Source of the DNA: JABMMZ01 sp044357345
GTDB taxonomy: Bacteria > Bacteroidota > Bacteroidia > NS11-12g > UBA955
DNA length: 56,540 bases
Direction of reading: 5' to 3'
Assembly: GCA_044357345.1 (NCBI GenBank)
Contig: JBIKPR010000006.1
Location: forward strand, 1 to 56,540
Both the position numbers and the translations under genes were made by a program. The notes under the pieces are model-generated. The model made no database searches. It saw nothing but the letters and a program-made list of their open reading frames with translations, and had not been told where the DNA came from. Below are positions 1 to 7,332 of the stretch, one piece after another. Every line of letters starts with the position of its first letter. Positions within the stretch are counted from its first letter, which is position 1.

Positions 1-106
1 TAATCTAACATAAATGAATTTAATTTAATTGGAAATGTTCGATATGGTTTTTGCACCGGACTGAATCCTTGTAACTTAAAAGATAGTTACTTATGGTTTA
101 AGTAAA

Positions 107-146
107 GTAAAAAACAAAAAAGCCATGGTGAATAGTCACAATGGCT
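107..146 (-). terminator. Putative intrinsic terminator, leftward
   Basis: Arms 121-131 and 136-146 pair (AGCCATgGTGA with TCACaATGGCT, one mismatch, four-base loop). On the minus strand the hairpin is followed by a T-run (complement of the A-run 107-120). No leftward gene was found between here and the tRNA, so what it terminates is unknown. Confidence 0.5.
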
Positions 147-331
147 CTCTTGCATCAGCGTATGAAATGGAATCTTAGATTACTAAACTAAGAATTGCAT
201 TTAGTGTATAGACGTTTGTTTTATAATGAACGTTTCATTTAAAATGTTTTATGACTATAATATGACAATTTCATCTCGGCGAAGATGATATTGGCAGGTA
301 AATTTAGCATAAATAAGCGCGTAAAAGTTAT

Positions 332-339
332 TACTTTTG
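332..339 (+). promoter_or_regulatory. -7 promoter element for tRNA-Arg
   Basis: TACTTTTG matches the Bacteroidota -7 consensus TAnnTTTG and ends ten bases before the mature tRNA. No convincing -33 TTTG at the usual spacing was seen. Confidence 0.5.
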
Positions 340-349
340 TGGACTCTAA

Positions 350-421
350 GGCTCTATAGTTCAACGGATAGAACGAGGGTTTCCGAAACCCTAAATTCAG
401 GTTCGATCCCTGATGGGGCCA
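350..421 (+). tRNA. tRNA-Arg (anticodon CCG)
   Basis: A full cloverleaf can be drawn. The acceptor stem is GGCTCTA paired with TGGGGCC (two G-T pairs), the D-stem is GTTC/GAAC, the anticodon stem AGGGT/ACCCT holds the loop TTCCGAA, and the T-stem TCAGG/CCTGA holds the loop TTCGATC. The anticodon CCG is at 383-385 and reads the rare Arg codon CGG. The discriminator base is A421 and CCA is not encoded. An unusual block of decayed tandem repeats begins directly at its 3' end. Confidence 0.95.
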
Positions 422-476
422 CAAAAATGAGAGTGAGAGTGGGAGCGAATGCGGACATTCTAACTCTCATTTTTGT
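421..476 (+). repeat. Long inverted repeat directly after the tRNA
   Basis: A 14-base arm at 421-434 (ACAAAAATGAGAGT) is perfectly complementary to 463-476. The 28-base loop contains a second hairpin, GAATG-CGGA-CATTC, which is the conserved core of the tandem repeats that follow. The distal arm ends in TTTTTGT, so it may also serve as the tRNA terminator. Confidence 0.6.
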
Positions 477-870
477 CTTCACTCTCACATTCATTCTCAC
501 ATTCACTCTATACTTAGTTCAAAATAAATGAAGTGTTGGGGCATTTTAATTAATAAGATTCTTAGATATAGAAATCTAAACAAAGCGAATGCGGACATTC
601 TCCCTGTTATTTGTCTTCACTCTCACATTCACTCTACACTTAGTTCAAAATAAATGAAGTGGCGAGGCATTTTAATAAGATTCTTAGATTTAGTAATCTC
701 AACATAGCGAATGCGGACATTCTCCCTCTCTTTTTTGTTTGTCCTTTGCAGCTTTTCTTAATCACCGCAGCCAAAGCGAATGTGATAGCGAAGAAGGGTC
801 TTCACACTCACATTCACTCTTTATTTAATTCAGGTAAAATTGCTAGATAGGGTTATTTAGTAATCTAAAA
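444..870 (+). repeat. Degenerate tandem repeats of about 120-140 bp
   Basis: The core AGCGAATGCGGACATTCT starts at 444, 584 and 706, giving unit lengths of 140 and 122. A fourth, decayed unit starts at 774. After the core each fuller unit carries a CTTCACTCTCACATTCACTCT stretch, then TTAGTTCAAAATAAATGAAG, a GGCATTTTAAT segment, and an AGATTCTTAGAT..AATCT palindrome. The third unit is shortened and the fourth is diverged. No reading frame runs through the units and spacers are not unique, so this is not a CRISPR array or a coding repeat. The same CACTCTCACATTCACTCT phrase reappears at 2041, beyond the lipoprotein gene. Confidence 0.75.
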
Positions 871-1965
871 CTAATTTTTAAACAACTCAGAATAAGGTTT
901 AACATAGGTCCCGGCAAGCGTGGTCACATATATTTTGCCTTTATATTTTTCAATTCCGGTTATTTGCCTGCTGCCAATTCCTTTGTTGTTTAATTTGGTG
1001 ATTTGAAATCCTTCTGATGTTATATTTACTTTTATAATCTCATTGAAACTGTATCCGAAAAGTTCATTGTCGAGTTGTTTGAATTTGTATCTATATACAA
1101 TTGAGGAATTAGAATAAGCAACTGCCCACGTATTGCCTTTATCGAAGGAACTATAAATATAGTAATTACTAACAGCATATAAGGTGTCTCTGAATTTAAA
1201 CATAGTTTGAAGGAAATCTGCTGGGGCCGCGCTCAATGTCAATACTTGTGATAATTGAGCTGCTGTATCAACTTGAAGTATACTCTCTGATGTAGCAATA
1301 TAATATTTACCAAAGAATGCCTTGACGCCATTGACAGAGAATGGTTTTCTAGGCATGGCAATTATAATTGACTTGTAATCTGCAACATCATAAGTTGACT
1401 GAATTAGTTTTTTACTAAATAAACCTATGTTTATGTAAATACTGTCTTTTGTATCTCTTTCTTTTTTATTGTAGTAAAGCATAAACCCTTTGTCATATAA
1501 ATCATTTACAGCGTTTATGCTCTCTTCAATGTTGTAAATTGTGGGGATGAATGATTTGAAATTGGAAAACTTATTGCCTTGTACAATCAATCCTCCAAAT
1601 TTGTTAAATGGCCCATAATCATAATATGCGAATATTCCATTTGAATCATTCCAGTTGAAAATAGCCATTCCATGATTCATGGGTGGTTTGATGTTTTTAT
1701 TCATTGTCCAAGTAGGTAAGGCTATGAGGTCAGAACTATCATATACAACCATATCATCGGGGCTAATAAAAAAGAGTTTGTTTTCAAATTGAACAACATC
1801 CATCATGTAATTGGAATAATACCCAAGAGCTTCAAATTCTTTCCAATATTGATTGGTGGGATCAATAACTTTTTCAATAATTTGAACTTCAGGTTTTTCT
1901 TTCTTGCAAGAAAACAGCAATAATACAAACCCTAAAAAGATTGTATGCTTAATATTGATTTTCAT
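871..1965 (-). CDS. Asp-box beta-propeller-like lipoprotein, function unknown
   Basis: The 364-residue protein begins with a lipoprotein signal peptide: a basic start, a hydrophobic stretch and LLFSC with the lipidated Cys at residue 20, followed by KKEK. The sequence SSFDKGNTW at residues 272-280 is an Asp-box (S-x-D-x-G-x-T-W), the turn motif of sialidase and sortilin-type beta-propellers; the rest has the alternating beta-strand pattern expected of a propeller but no catalytic set I can name. It is therefore likely a surface or periplasmic protein anchored in the outer or inner membrane. The ATG start is supported by a -7 element 15 bases upstream. The gene stands alone, flanked on both sides by CTCTCAC-rich repeats. 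Confidence 0.8.
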   Translation of the reverse strand: MKINIKHTIFLGFVLLLFSCKKEKPEVQIIEKVIDPTNQYWKEFEALGYYSNYMMDVVQFENKLFFISPDDMVVYDSSDLIALPTWTMNKNIKPPMNHGMAIFNWNDSNGIFAYYDYGPFNKFGGLIVQGNKFSNFKSFIPTIYNIEESINAVNDLYDKGFMLYYNKKERDTKDSIYINIGLFSKKLIQSTYDVADYKSIIIAMPRKPFSVNGVKAFFGKYYIATSESILQVDTAAQLSQVLTLSAAPADFLQTMFKFRDTLYAVSNYYIYSSFDKGNTWAVAYSNSSIVYRYKFKQLDNELFGYSFNEIIKVNITSEGFQITKLNNKGIGSRQITGIEKYKGKIYVTTLAGTYVKPYSELFKN

Positions 1966-1980
1966 GTTTTGTTATAAATG

Positions 1981-1988
1981 CAAATGTA
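1981..1988 (-). promoter_or_regulatory. -7 promoter element for the Asp-box lipoprotein
   Basis: On the minus strand this reads TACATTTG, an exact TAnnTTTG match, 15 bases before the ATG at 1965. An ATTG lies about 22 bases further upstream and may be the -33 element. Confidence 0.6.
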
Positions 1989-2040
1989 TAAAAACTTTTG
2001 ATTAAAATTCCAATTGTGTCGTTTGAAACTCATTTGTCTC

Positions 2041-2076
2041 CACTCTCACATTCACTCTCACTCTCACTCTCCCTCT
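2041..2076 (+). repeat. CTCTCA microsatellite
   Basis: A run built from CACTCTCAC, TTCACTCTCA and CTCTCACTCT units. It is nearly identical to the CACTCTCACATTCACTCT phrases found in the tandem repeats at about 480-510, 615-640 and 805-825, so the lipoprotein gene at 871-1965 is bracketed by related repeats. Confidence 0.7.
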
Positions 2077-2135
2077 GCACCTTGCCGCAGCGGCAGCCCA
2101 AGTGTTTATTCAATGTTTTTAGAACATTTATGCAG

Positions 2136-2177
2136 TCCCAGTTGCAGATCCCAATAGTAATTGGGAACGCAACGGGA
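2136..2177. repeat. Imperfect palindromic element (strong hairpin)
   Basis: Nested arms TCCC, GTTGC and TCCCAAT pair with ATTGGGA, GCAAC and GGGA around the loop AGTA, giving 16 base pairs with small internal loops. There is no T-run, so it is not an ordinary terminator; it resembles the dispersed palindromic units seen between genes in many Bacteroidota. Confidence 0.6.
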
Positions 2178-2194
2178 TTGAAAAAAATTAAATC

Positions 2195-2222
2195 CTGCAC
2201 TAAGGTGCAGCCTTGTTTTTTT
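2195..2222 (+). terminator. Terminator-like hairpin
   Basis: CTGCAC-TAAG-GTGCAG is a perfect six-pair stem followed by CCTTG and seven T. The reverse strand also has a T-rich tail after a few bases. No rightward gene lies immediately upstream, so it may be a leftover of a repeat or protect the next unit from read-through. Confidence 0.45.
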
Positions 2223-2391
2223 AGACGGCGCGGCAGAATGCGCTTGCTCTATGAAATTAGTATGCAAATATTGTCAAACACTTGGCTAAAGCGGAGGCAG
2301 GGGATATGCAGCCAAAAAAATCAAAGAGGTCTTAAATGAAGAATGACTTTATAAAAGGCTTATCTAATTACTAAAATCTTTAGCAATTCGT

Positions 2392-2424
2392 ATTGTGCTT
2401 TACCTTTTCTTTTCCTTAGTTTTG
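2392..2424 (+). promoter_or_regulatory. Promoter of the DUF2130-mnmH unit
   Basis: A -33-like ATTG (2392-2395) is followed, 21 bases on, by TAGTTTTG (2417-2424), an exact TAnnTTTG. The element ends 12 bases before the ATG at 2437, so the 5' leader should be short. Confidence 0.65.
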
Positions 2425-2436
2425 TAAGAACAATTT

Positions 2437-3693
2437 ATGAAACATGATAATTTAGTTACTTGTCCTAATTGCAAGCACGAATTTAACATTGAAACGGCTT
2501 TAACTGCTGATATCGAAAAGGAGATTGATACCAAGTTAAGGAAGGAGTTCAATGAAAAATATATTACCGAAAAACGCAAGGCAGATGAGGTGCTGAAGCA
2601 AAAGGAGGAGTCCATTGCAAGCGAGCGCAGCAAATGGTTAGAACAACAACAAAAAGAATTTTTTGATAAAAAGTTGGAATTGGAGAACCAACTTAAAGTA
2701 AAAATAACTCAAGAAAATGAGGCCATGCTTCAGTCGCTTAAGAAGACCAATGAAGAGCAAGAGGCGAAAATAAAAGCCATGAGGCAATTGGAGGTTGACA
2801 AGATGGAGCTTCAAAACCGTTTAAAAGATTTGACCGAGTCGACAGAACTGGAAACCAAAAAACTCTTGTTGGAAAAAGAGATAGAGTTAAAAGAAAAACT
2901 CGGCAAAGAAGCGGATCAGAAGAGCGAGCTTAAAATCAAAGAGATGGAAAAGCAGATGGAAGATCAACGCAAATTGATAGAAGAGATGAAACGCAAATCG
3001 GAGCAAGGCAGTATGCAAATGCAGGGAGAGGTTCAAGAATTGGCCTTAGAGGATATGTTAAGGCATACTTTCCCTCTAGATAAGATTCAAGAAGTTGCCA
3101 AAGGGGTAAAAGGTGCAGATTTTATTCAGGTGGTGGTGAATCAGCTTGGTCAAGAATGCGGCAGCATCGTTTGGGAAAGTAAACGTACAAAAGATTTTCA
3201 ACCTTTGTGGATCGATAAATTTAAAACTGATTTTAGACAAAGTGGTGGCGATATTGGTGTAATAGTAACCCAGGCCATGCCAAAGGATATGGATGGATTT
3301 GGTTTAAAGGAAGGTATATACATTTGCCATTACCATGACGCAAAAAGTTTGGCCATGGTGCTTAGAGGAAGTATCATTCGTATAAATGAAGCAAATTCAG
3401 CAAATGAAAATAAGGGCGAGAAGATGCAAATGTTGTATTCGTATTTAACAGGCAATGAATTTAAACACCAAATGGAAGCTATTACGGAAGGGTTCTTTAG
3501 CATGAAAAGGGCTATTACCAGCGAGAAGATATCAATGGAGAAAATTTGGAAGGAGCGTGAGAAACAAATTGACAAAGTATTAACCAATGCAGCTGGAATG
3601 TTTGGCAGTGTGAAAGGTATTGCTGGTTCTGCTGTTTCAGAAATAAAAGGCTTGGAATTGGGTTCCGATGCCATGGATACTTTGGACGGATGA
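2437..3693 (+). CDS. DUF2130 domain protein with coiled coil
   Basis: This 418-residue protein starts with a zinc-ribbon-like CPNCKHEF, then has a long charged coiled coil (roughly residues 25-200, rich in Lys, Glu and Gln) and a C-terminal DUF2130 domain from about 205. In that domain the sequence IVWESKRTKDF places E247-x-K249 at the end of a predicted strand, which looks like the core of a PD-(D/E)xK nuclease fold as in RmuC; that is my inference, since the family is not characterised biochemically as far as I know. The stop overlaps the mnmH start by four bases (ATGA), so the two are translationally coupled. Confidence 0.85.
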   Translation: MKHDNLVTCPNCKHEFNIETALTADIEKEIDTKLRKEFNEKYITEKRKADEVLKQKEESIASERSKWLEQQQKEFFDKKLELENQLKVKITQENEAMLQSLKKTNEEQEAKIKAMRQLEVDKMELQNRLKDLTESTELETKKLLLEKEIELKEKLGKEADQKSELKIKEMEKQMEDQRKLIEEMKRKSEQGSMQMQGEVQELALEDMLRHTFPLDKIQEVAKGVKGADFIQVVVNQLGQECGSIVWESKRTKDFQPLWIDKFKTDFRQSGGDIGVIVTQAMPKDMDGFGLKEGIYICHYHDAKSLAMVLRGSIIRINEANSANENKGEKMQMLYSYLTGNEFKHQMEAITEGFFSMKRAITSEKISMEKIWKEREKQIDKVLTNAAGMFGSVKGIAGSAVSEIKGLELGSDAMDTLDG

Positions 3694-4724
3694 TCGTTCG
3701 TCAATCCATTATAGAATTTTTAGATTTACAATTGCCAATTGTAGATGTTCGGTCGCCTTTAGAATTTGAGGCAGGACATATTGAATTGGCGGTTAATATT
3801 CCAATTTTAAACAATCAAAATAGGATTCATATTGGGAAAACCTTCAAACAAAAAGGAAGAGAGGCGGCAATTAAATTGGGTTATGAACTGGTTAATCCGC
3901 TTAAAGCGCATTTACTTGAAAGCATCAATCAGAATGTAGTGGGCAAAACCATTGCCTTGTATTGTGCAAGGGGAGGATTACGCAGCAACCACATGGCTGC
4001 TTTTTTTGCAGAACATGGATATAAAGTTTATGTTTTAAATGGGGGTTATAAAGCCTTCCGTAACCACCTGCTGAGCATTATCGCAAAGTTTAAACGCATA
4101 TTGGTGTTAAGTGCCAATACAGGCAGTGGGAAAACCGAAATACTACATGCCTTAAAAGCCAAAGGTGCTCAGGTGCTCGATTTAGAAGGATTAGCAAAAC
4201 ACAAAGGCAGTGTGTTTGGTGCTTTAGGAAATGAGCCACAGCCGAGCAGTGCAGTTTTTCATAATTTGATTTTTGAAGAGTTGAAACATTACAACCCTCA
4301 TGAAGTCTTGTGGGTAGAAAACGAAAGTTTTACCATTGGCCAGGTTCACTTGCCAATAGAGTTGTGGACACATATGAAAGTGGCTGCTGGTATTGAAATT
4401 TCAGTACCTTTGGGAGATAGAGTGAATTTTATAGAATCTGATTATGGCCGTTATACAGCAGATGAGCTTGTGTATTGCATTCAGAAGTTAAATAAACGAT
4501 TAGGCGATGAGGCATGCAGAAAAATTTGTGATTTGGTTCAAGAAGGCGATTTGAAAGCGGCAATCTATGGACTATTTAAATATTACGACAAGGCTTATGA
4601 AATGGGCAGAAGCAAAAGAAATTGTCATCATTATGTAAAAATTCCTTTCGAACACTTGGAACCAGAAAAAATTGCAGAATTTTTGTATCAGCATCAAAAT
4701 AAATATTCACCTGAATTCAATTAA
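3690..4724 (+). CDS. mnmH: tRNA 2-selenouridine synthase
   Basis: MnmH (SelU/YbbB) converts the 2-thiouridine at the wobble position of some tRNAs to 2-selenouridine, using selenophosphate. The 344-residue protein has the expected two parts. The N-terminal rhodanese domain carries the catalytic Cys92 in YCARGGLRS. The C-terminal P-loop domain carries G145-S-G-K148-T. Length is close to that of the family (about 360). It overlaps the upstream DUF2130 gene by four bases. SelD, which makes the selenium donor, is encoded two genes downstream, which supports the assignment. The stop codon TAA is also the first three bases of the next gene's -7 element. Confidence 0.93.
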   Translation: MIVRQSIIEFLDLQLPIVDVRSPLEFEAGHIELAVNIPILNNQNRIHIGKTFKQKGREAAIKLGYELVNPLKAHLLESINQNVVGKTIALYCARGGLRSNHMAAFFAEHGYKVYVLNGGYKAFRNHLLSIIAKFKRILVLSANTGSGKTEILHALKAKGAQVLDLEGLAKHKGSVFGALGNEPQPSSAVFHNLIFEELKHYNPHEVLWVENESFTIGQVHLPIELWTHMKVAAGIEISVPLGDRVNFIESDYGRYTADELVYCIQKLNKRLGDEACRKICDLVQEGDLKAAIYGLFKYYDKAYEMGRSKRNCHHYVKIPFEHLEPEKIAEFLYQHQNKYSPEFN

Positions 4725-4729
4725 ATTTG
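4722..4729 (+). promoter_or_regulatory. -7 promoter element for the META gene and selD
   Basis: TAAATTTG matches TAnnTTTG exactly. Its first three bases are the mnmH stop codon, and it ends seven bases before the ATG at 4737, implying a nearly leaderless mRNA. Confidence 0.6.
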
Positions 4730-4736
4730 TGCACAC

Positions 4737-5732
4737 ATGAAAAAAGTACTTTTCACCTTCGTTTTATTTCTCAGCCACATTTTGGCTTTTTCTCAAGGAA
4801 CTACCATAAGCAGTATTTACATCGCCGACTCCAAAGTTGCTTGTCAATACAACAACACCATTACCAGTTGTTTAAAAATCAAGTCGCATTTAGACAGCAA
4901 TTGGAGAGGATTTCCATATGAGATTGAAGGATTTATTTTTGAGCCAGGTGTGGAGGTTCATATCGAAATGGAGAAAACACCAATTTTGTTTCCTGAAGAC
5001 AATGGACCAAAATATACTTACAAGCAGATTCGCGTAATAGACACACGCTCTACCGTTTTAGACAATAAGGCTTTGTTGGCTGCGAACAAATGGAAAATTA
5101 TAAATTTGGAAATTGACCGTGTAGTAACGCCTGCAAAAAAGGCCGATGCTTATATATTGTTTAATACAGACAGCAACACTGTAAGTGGCTTTGCAGGTTG
5201 CAATTCGTTTTTTGCCAATACTTTAATTGAAAATGGTGTTTTGCAATTTGGAGTAGCCCAGAATACTTTGCTTGCTTGTTCGAATGATGCGATAGAGCAA
5301 AGAATAATGGAAGGGCTAAAAGGTAAGGCAGCTTATTATATCCGCAACAATATGTTGTTTATTGTTTGTGAAAATAGAATGATCATGCATTGCCGTCCTG
5401 AGAAAAAATTGGACTCATTAATTGCAGACATCAATAAACCAGTTGTGGTATCTCGTGGCAACACGTTTGCCAATATGCAAAATGGCGAATTTGTTGTGAC
5501 GCTGGATGATTTGCCAAAAGCGGCCAACATGCAGATGTTTTTCAAAAGCACTGTGTTAACCGCTACAGAAAAAAAGACCATTAAAATTAAATTAAAAAAC
5601 AGCAATGTAGATGAAATTGTATCTCAGATTATAATTTTAGCGAAGCCACACAAAATGAAGGGTTATTATTATGCCATTGTTATTTTGAAGGATGGTACTA
5701 AATCCAATGTTGTGATGCGCAATGTCCTATAA
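4737..5732 (+). CDS. Secreted DUF4377-META domain protein
   Basis: A signal peptide occupies about residues 1-21 (MKKVLFTFVLFL...AFSQG). Next comes a DUF4377-like segment (about 45-110, with GFIFEPGVEVHIEME and YTYKQIRVID). A META/HslJ-like domain follows (about 115-225), recognised by VSGFAGCNSFFA, the TLLAC motif, an EQRIMEGL helix and an NNMLFIV strand. The last 100 residues match nothing I recognise. META domains are beta-folds found in periplasmic or surface proteins linked to stress and motility; no enzyme activity is established. It overlaps selD by 11 bases, so selD is probably translated by coupling from it, although a link to selenium is not obvious. Confidence 0.85.
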   Translation: MKKVLFTFVLFLSHILAFSQGTTISSIYIADSKVACQYNNTITSCLKIKSHLDSNWRGFPYEIEGFIFEPGVEVHIEMEKTPILFPEDNGPKYTYKQIRVIDTRSTVLDNKALLAANKWKIINLEIDRVVTPAKKADAYILFNTDSNTVSGFAGCNSFFANTLIENGVLQFGVAQNTLLACSNDAIEQRIMEGLKGKAAYYIRNNMLFIVCENRMIMHCRPEKKLDSLIADINKPVVVSRGNTFANMQNGEFVVTLDDLPKAANMQMFFKSTVLTATEKKTIKIKLKNSNVDEIVSQIIILAKPHKMKGYYYAIVILKDGTKSNVVMRNVL

Positions 5733-6708
5733 TTTATTAGAGTTTTCTCGCGGTGGTGGTTGTGGATGCAAGATTGATCCAATTAAGCTTCACGCAATTT
5801 TATCAGACCATAAAAGCAATGATGCTCAATCTTTGTTGGTTGATTTCTTGGATAAGGATGATGCAACGATTATTGAAATAAACAAGGATACCTGTTTAAT
5901 ACAGACGGTTGATTTTTTTCTTCCATTGGTCAACAATGCGTATGACTTTGGCCGCATTGCCGCAGCCAATGCCATTAGCGATGTGTATGCTATGGGAGGC
6001 AAACCAATAATGGCACTTTCAATGCTCGGTTGGCCTCAGGATGTTTTGCCTTTAGAATTGGCAAAAGAGGTTTTAAAGGGGGCGGAAAGTATTTGTAAAG
6101 AAGCCGGTATCAGTATTTCAGGAGGTCATTCTATCGAAACCAAAGAGCCTTTGTTTGGTCTAAGTGTGAGTGGCGTGGTTGAAAAGCAAAATATTAAAAG
6201 AAAGAACACCTGCCAGCTAGGTGATTATTTGTATTTGACTAAACCTTTGGGTTTGGGTCTCTTATCGAATGCCATTAAGCACAATTTATTAAGCGAGGAA
6301 GGGTATCAAATATTAATTGAAACGGCTTGTCAATTAAATACTGTTGGGATTGAATTAGGGAAAAATGCCGCGGTCAATGCCATGACTGACGTTACTGGGT
6401 TTGGATTGCTCGGGCACTTAACCGAAATGCTTGGAGGTAAATTTGGAGCGGAATTGGAACTTGAATCAATACCTGTGATTCCTGAAGCTAAAACCTTGGC
6501 TGAAAAAATGGTATACCCAAATATCACCACCAGCAATTACAATTATGTAAAAGACCATTGCGATGGATTGAATGGTTTGGAATTTTTGTGGCTATGTGAT
6601 CCTCAAACCAGTGGAGGCTTATTGGTAAGTAGCAGTGAATTATTGAACTTTGAAGCTTTATTCCCAGTAGGTAGGGTGGTAGCTGGAAATAGAATAAATA
6701 TACATTAA
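5722..6708 (+). CDS. selD: Selenide, water dikinase (selenophosphate synthetase)
   Basis: SelD makes selenophosphate from selenide and ATP. The 328-residue protein has the catalytic pair Cys14 and Lys17 in GGGCGCKI, the ATP-binding GxxDVYAMGGKPI region around residue 85-95, and the VTGFGLLGHL and CDPQTSGGLL motifs in the C-terminal half. The active-site residue is Cys, not selenocysteine, so no SECIS or UGA recoding is needed. With mnmH just upstream and no selA, selB or tRNA-Sec in the window, the visible use for selenophosphate is tRNA modification. The ATG overlaps the META gene by 11 bases. Confidence 0.95.
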   Translation: MSYNLLEFSRGGGCGCKIDPIKLHAILSDHKSNDAQSLLVDFLDKDDATIIEINKDTCLIQTVDFFLPLVNNAYDFGRIAAANAISDVYAMGGKPIMALSMLGWPQDVLPLELAKEVLKGAESICKEAGISISGGHSIETKEPLFGLSVSGVVEKQNIKRKNTCQLGDYLYLTKPLGLGLLSNAIKHNLLSEEGYQILIETACQLNTVGIELGKNAAVNAMTDVTGFGLLGHLTEMLGGKFGAELELESIPVIPEAKTLAEKMVYPNITTSNYNYVKDHCDGLNGLEFLWLCDPQTSGGLLVSSSELLNFEALFPVGRVVAGNRINIH

Positions 6709-6848
6709 GATATATTTAGCTCATTTTGAGTGACTTGTGTGTAAAATTTCATTAAATCATTTTTATTTTGTATATTGTGCTATAGTTTGATGGTAAATTA
6801 ATGATACCGTCACACTGAAACATAAGATTTGTAAACAAATAATGACCG

Positions 6849-7322
6849 ATGATTTGGAGAAAATTAGGCGGCGATCAAATCGTACTGCCGATTAAACAAG
6901 AAGTAGAACAAGCCATCTTGCGTGAACAAGCAAAAGGCACACATTTAAAAGTATGTATTGGTACAGACTCCCAAGTGAAGCGCAATATTGTCGAGTTTGC
7001 AACGGCTGTTGTGTTTATTCGAGAGCATAGCGGTGGATTTATGTATTTTAATTCATTTATAACCAAGAATCATTTTTCTTTAAAAGAAAGAATGTTGTTG
7101 GAGGTAAGTAAATCTATAGAAATTGCGTATGAATTGTGCTCTATTTTAGATACCTATCATGTTGAAATGGAAGTTCATGCCGATATCAATACGGATCCAA
7201 ATTTCAAAAGCCATGATTCTTTAAAAGAAGCAATGGGATACATTATAGGAATGGGTTTCACATTTAAAGCAAAGCCAGATGCATTTGCAAGCAGTTATTG
7301 CGCCAACAAAGTGGTGCATTAG
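6849..7322 (+). CDS. YkuK/DUF458 family RNase H-like protein
   Basis: The 157-residue protein matches the DUF458 family (Bacillus YkuK type), which has a predicted RNase H-like fold. Conserved blocks seen are CIGTDSQVKR near residue 37, VVFIREHSGG, and the C-terminal HADINTDPNFKS with the helix LKEAMGYIIGMGF. The acidic residues in GTDSQ, HADIN and the C-terminal block would supply a metal site, but no activity has been shown that I know of. An ATG seven bases upstream is out of frame. It converges on era, with ten bases between the stops. The 140 bases before it contain near-matches to the -7 element but no exact one. Confidence 0.85.
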   Translation: MIWRKLGGDQIVLPIKQEVEQAILREQAKGTHLKVCIGTDSQVKRNIVEFATAVVFIREHSGGFMYFNSFITKNHFSLKERMLLEVSKSIEIAYELCSILDTYHVEMEVHADINTDPNFKSHDSLKEAMGYIIGMGFTFKAKPDAFASSYCANKVVH

Positions 7323-7332
7323 TTCAAAGCGC

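Larger units (their letters stand above)
1..349. other. Left-edge region without a recognisable gene
   Basis: I see no coding region that I can support here. The stretch is AT-rich and holds one inverted repeat (107-146) that would terminate leftward transcription, a short motif at about 174-190 resembling the tail of the tandem repeats at 444-870, and the promoter of the tRNA gene at its right end. The 3' end of a gene lying left of the window cannot be excluded. Confidence 0.5.
1989..2391. other. Non-coding, repeat-bearing intergenic region
   Basis: About 400 bases with no convincing gene. It contains a CTCTCA microsatellite (2041-2076), a short GC-rich palindrome around 2084-2096 (TGCCGCAGCGGCA), a 42-base hairpin (2136-2177) and a terminator-like hairpin (2195-2222). 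A rightward open frame spans 1998-2339 but encodes low-complexity Ser-Leu repeats and no start signals, so I do not call it. Confidence 0.6.

Noticed and set aside
121..146. GGTGA-N4-TCACA as a third CRP-type site
   Set aside because: The spacing is four instead of six bases and the sequence is part of a longer terminator hairpin.
239..424. A leftward open frame covering the tRNA
   Set aside because: It is the complement of a perfect tRNA cloverleaf, so coding is not credible.
444..870. Possible CRISPR array
   Set aside because: Unit lengths differ (140, 122, then decayed), whole units rather than short repeats are similar, there are no unique spacers of constant size and no cas genes.
1998..2339. 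A 113-codon rightward open frame in the repeat-rich gap
   Set aside because: It runs through the CTCTCA microsatellite (Ser-Leu repeats), has no promoter or start signal, crosses two hairpins and matches no family.
5722..5775. SelD as a selenoprotein
   Set aside because: The active-site codon is Cys (TGT), not TGA, so no selenocysteine is encoded.
6709..6848. Riboswitch or other leader RNA before the YkuK gene
   Set aside because: I found no conserved riboswitch core or stable nested stems, only AT-rich sequence with weak -7 matches.
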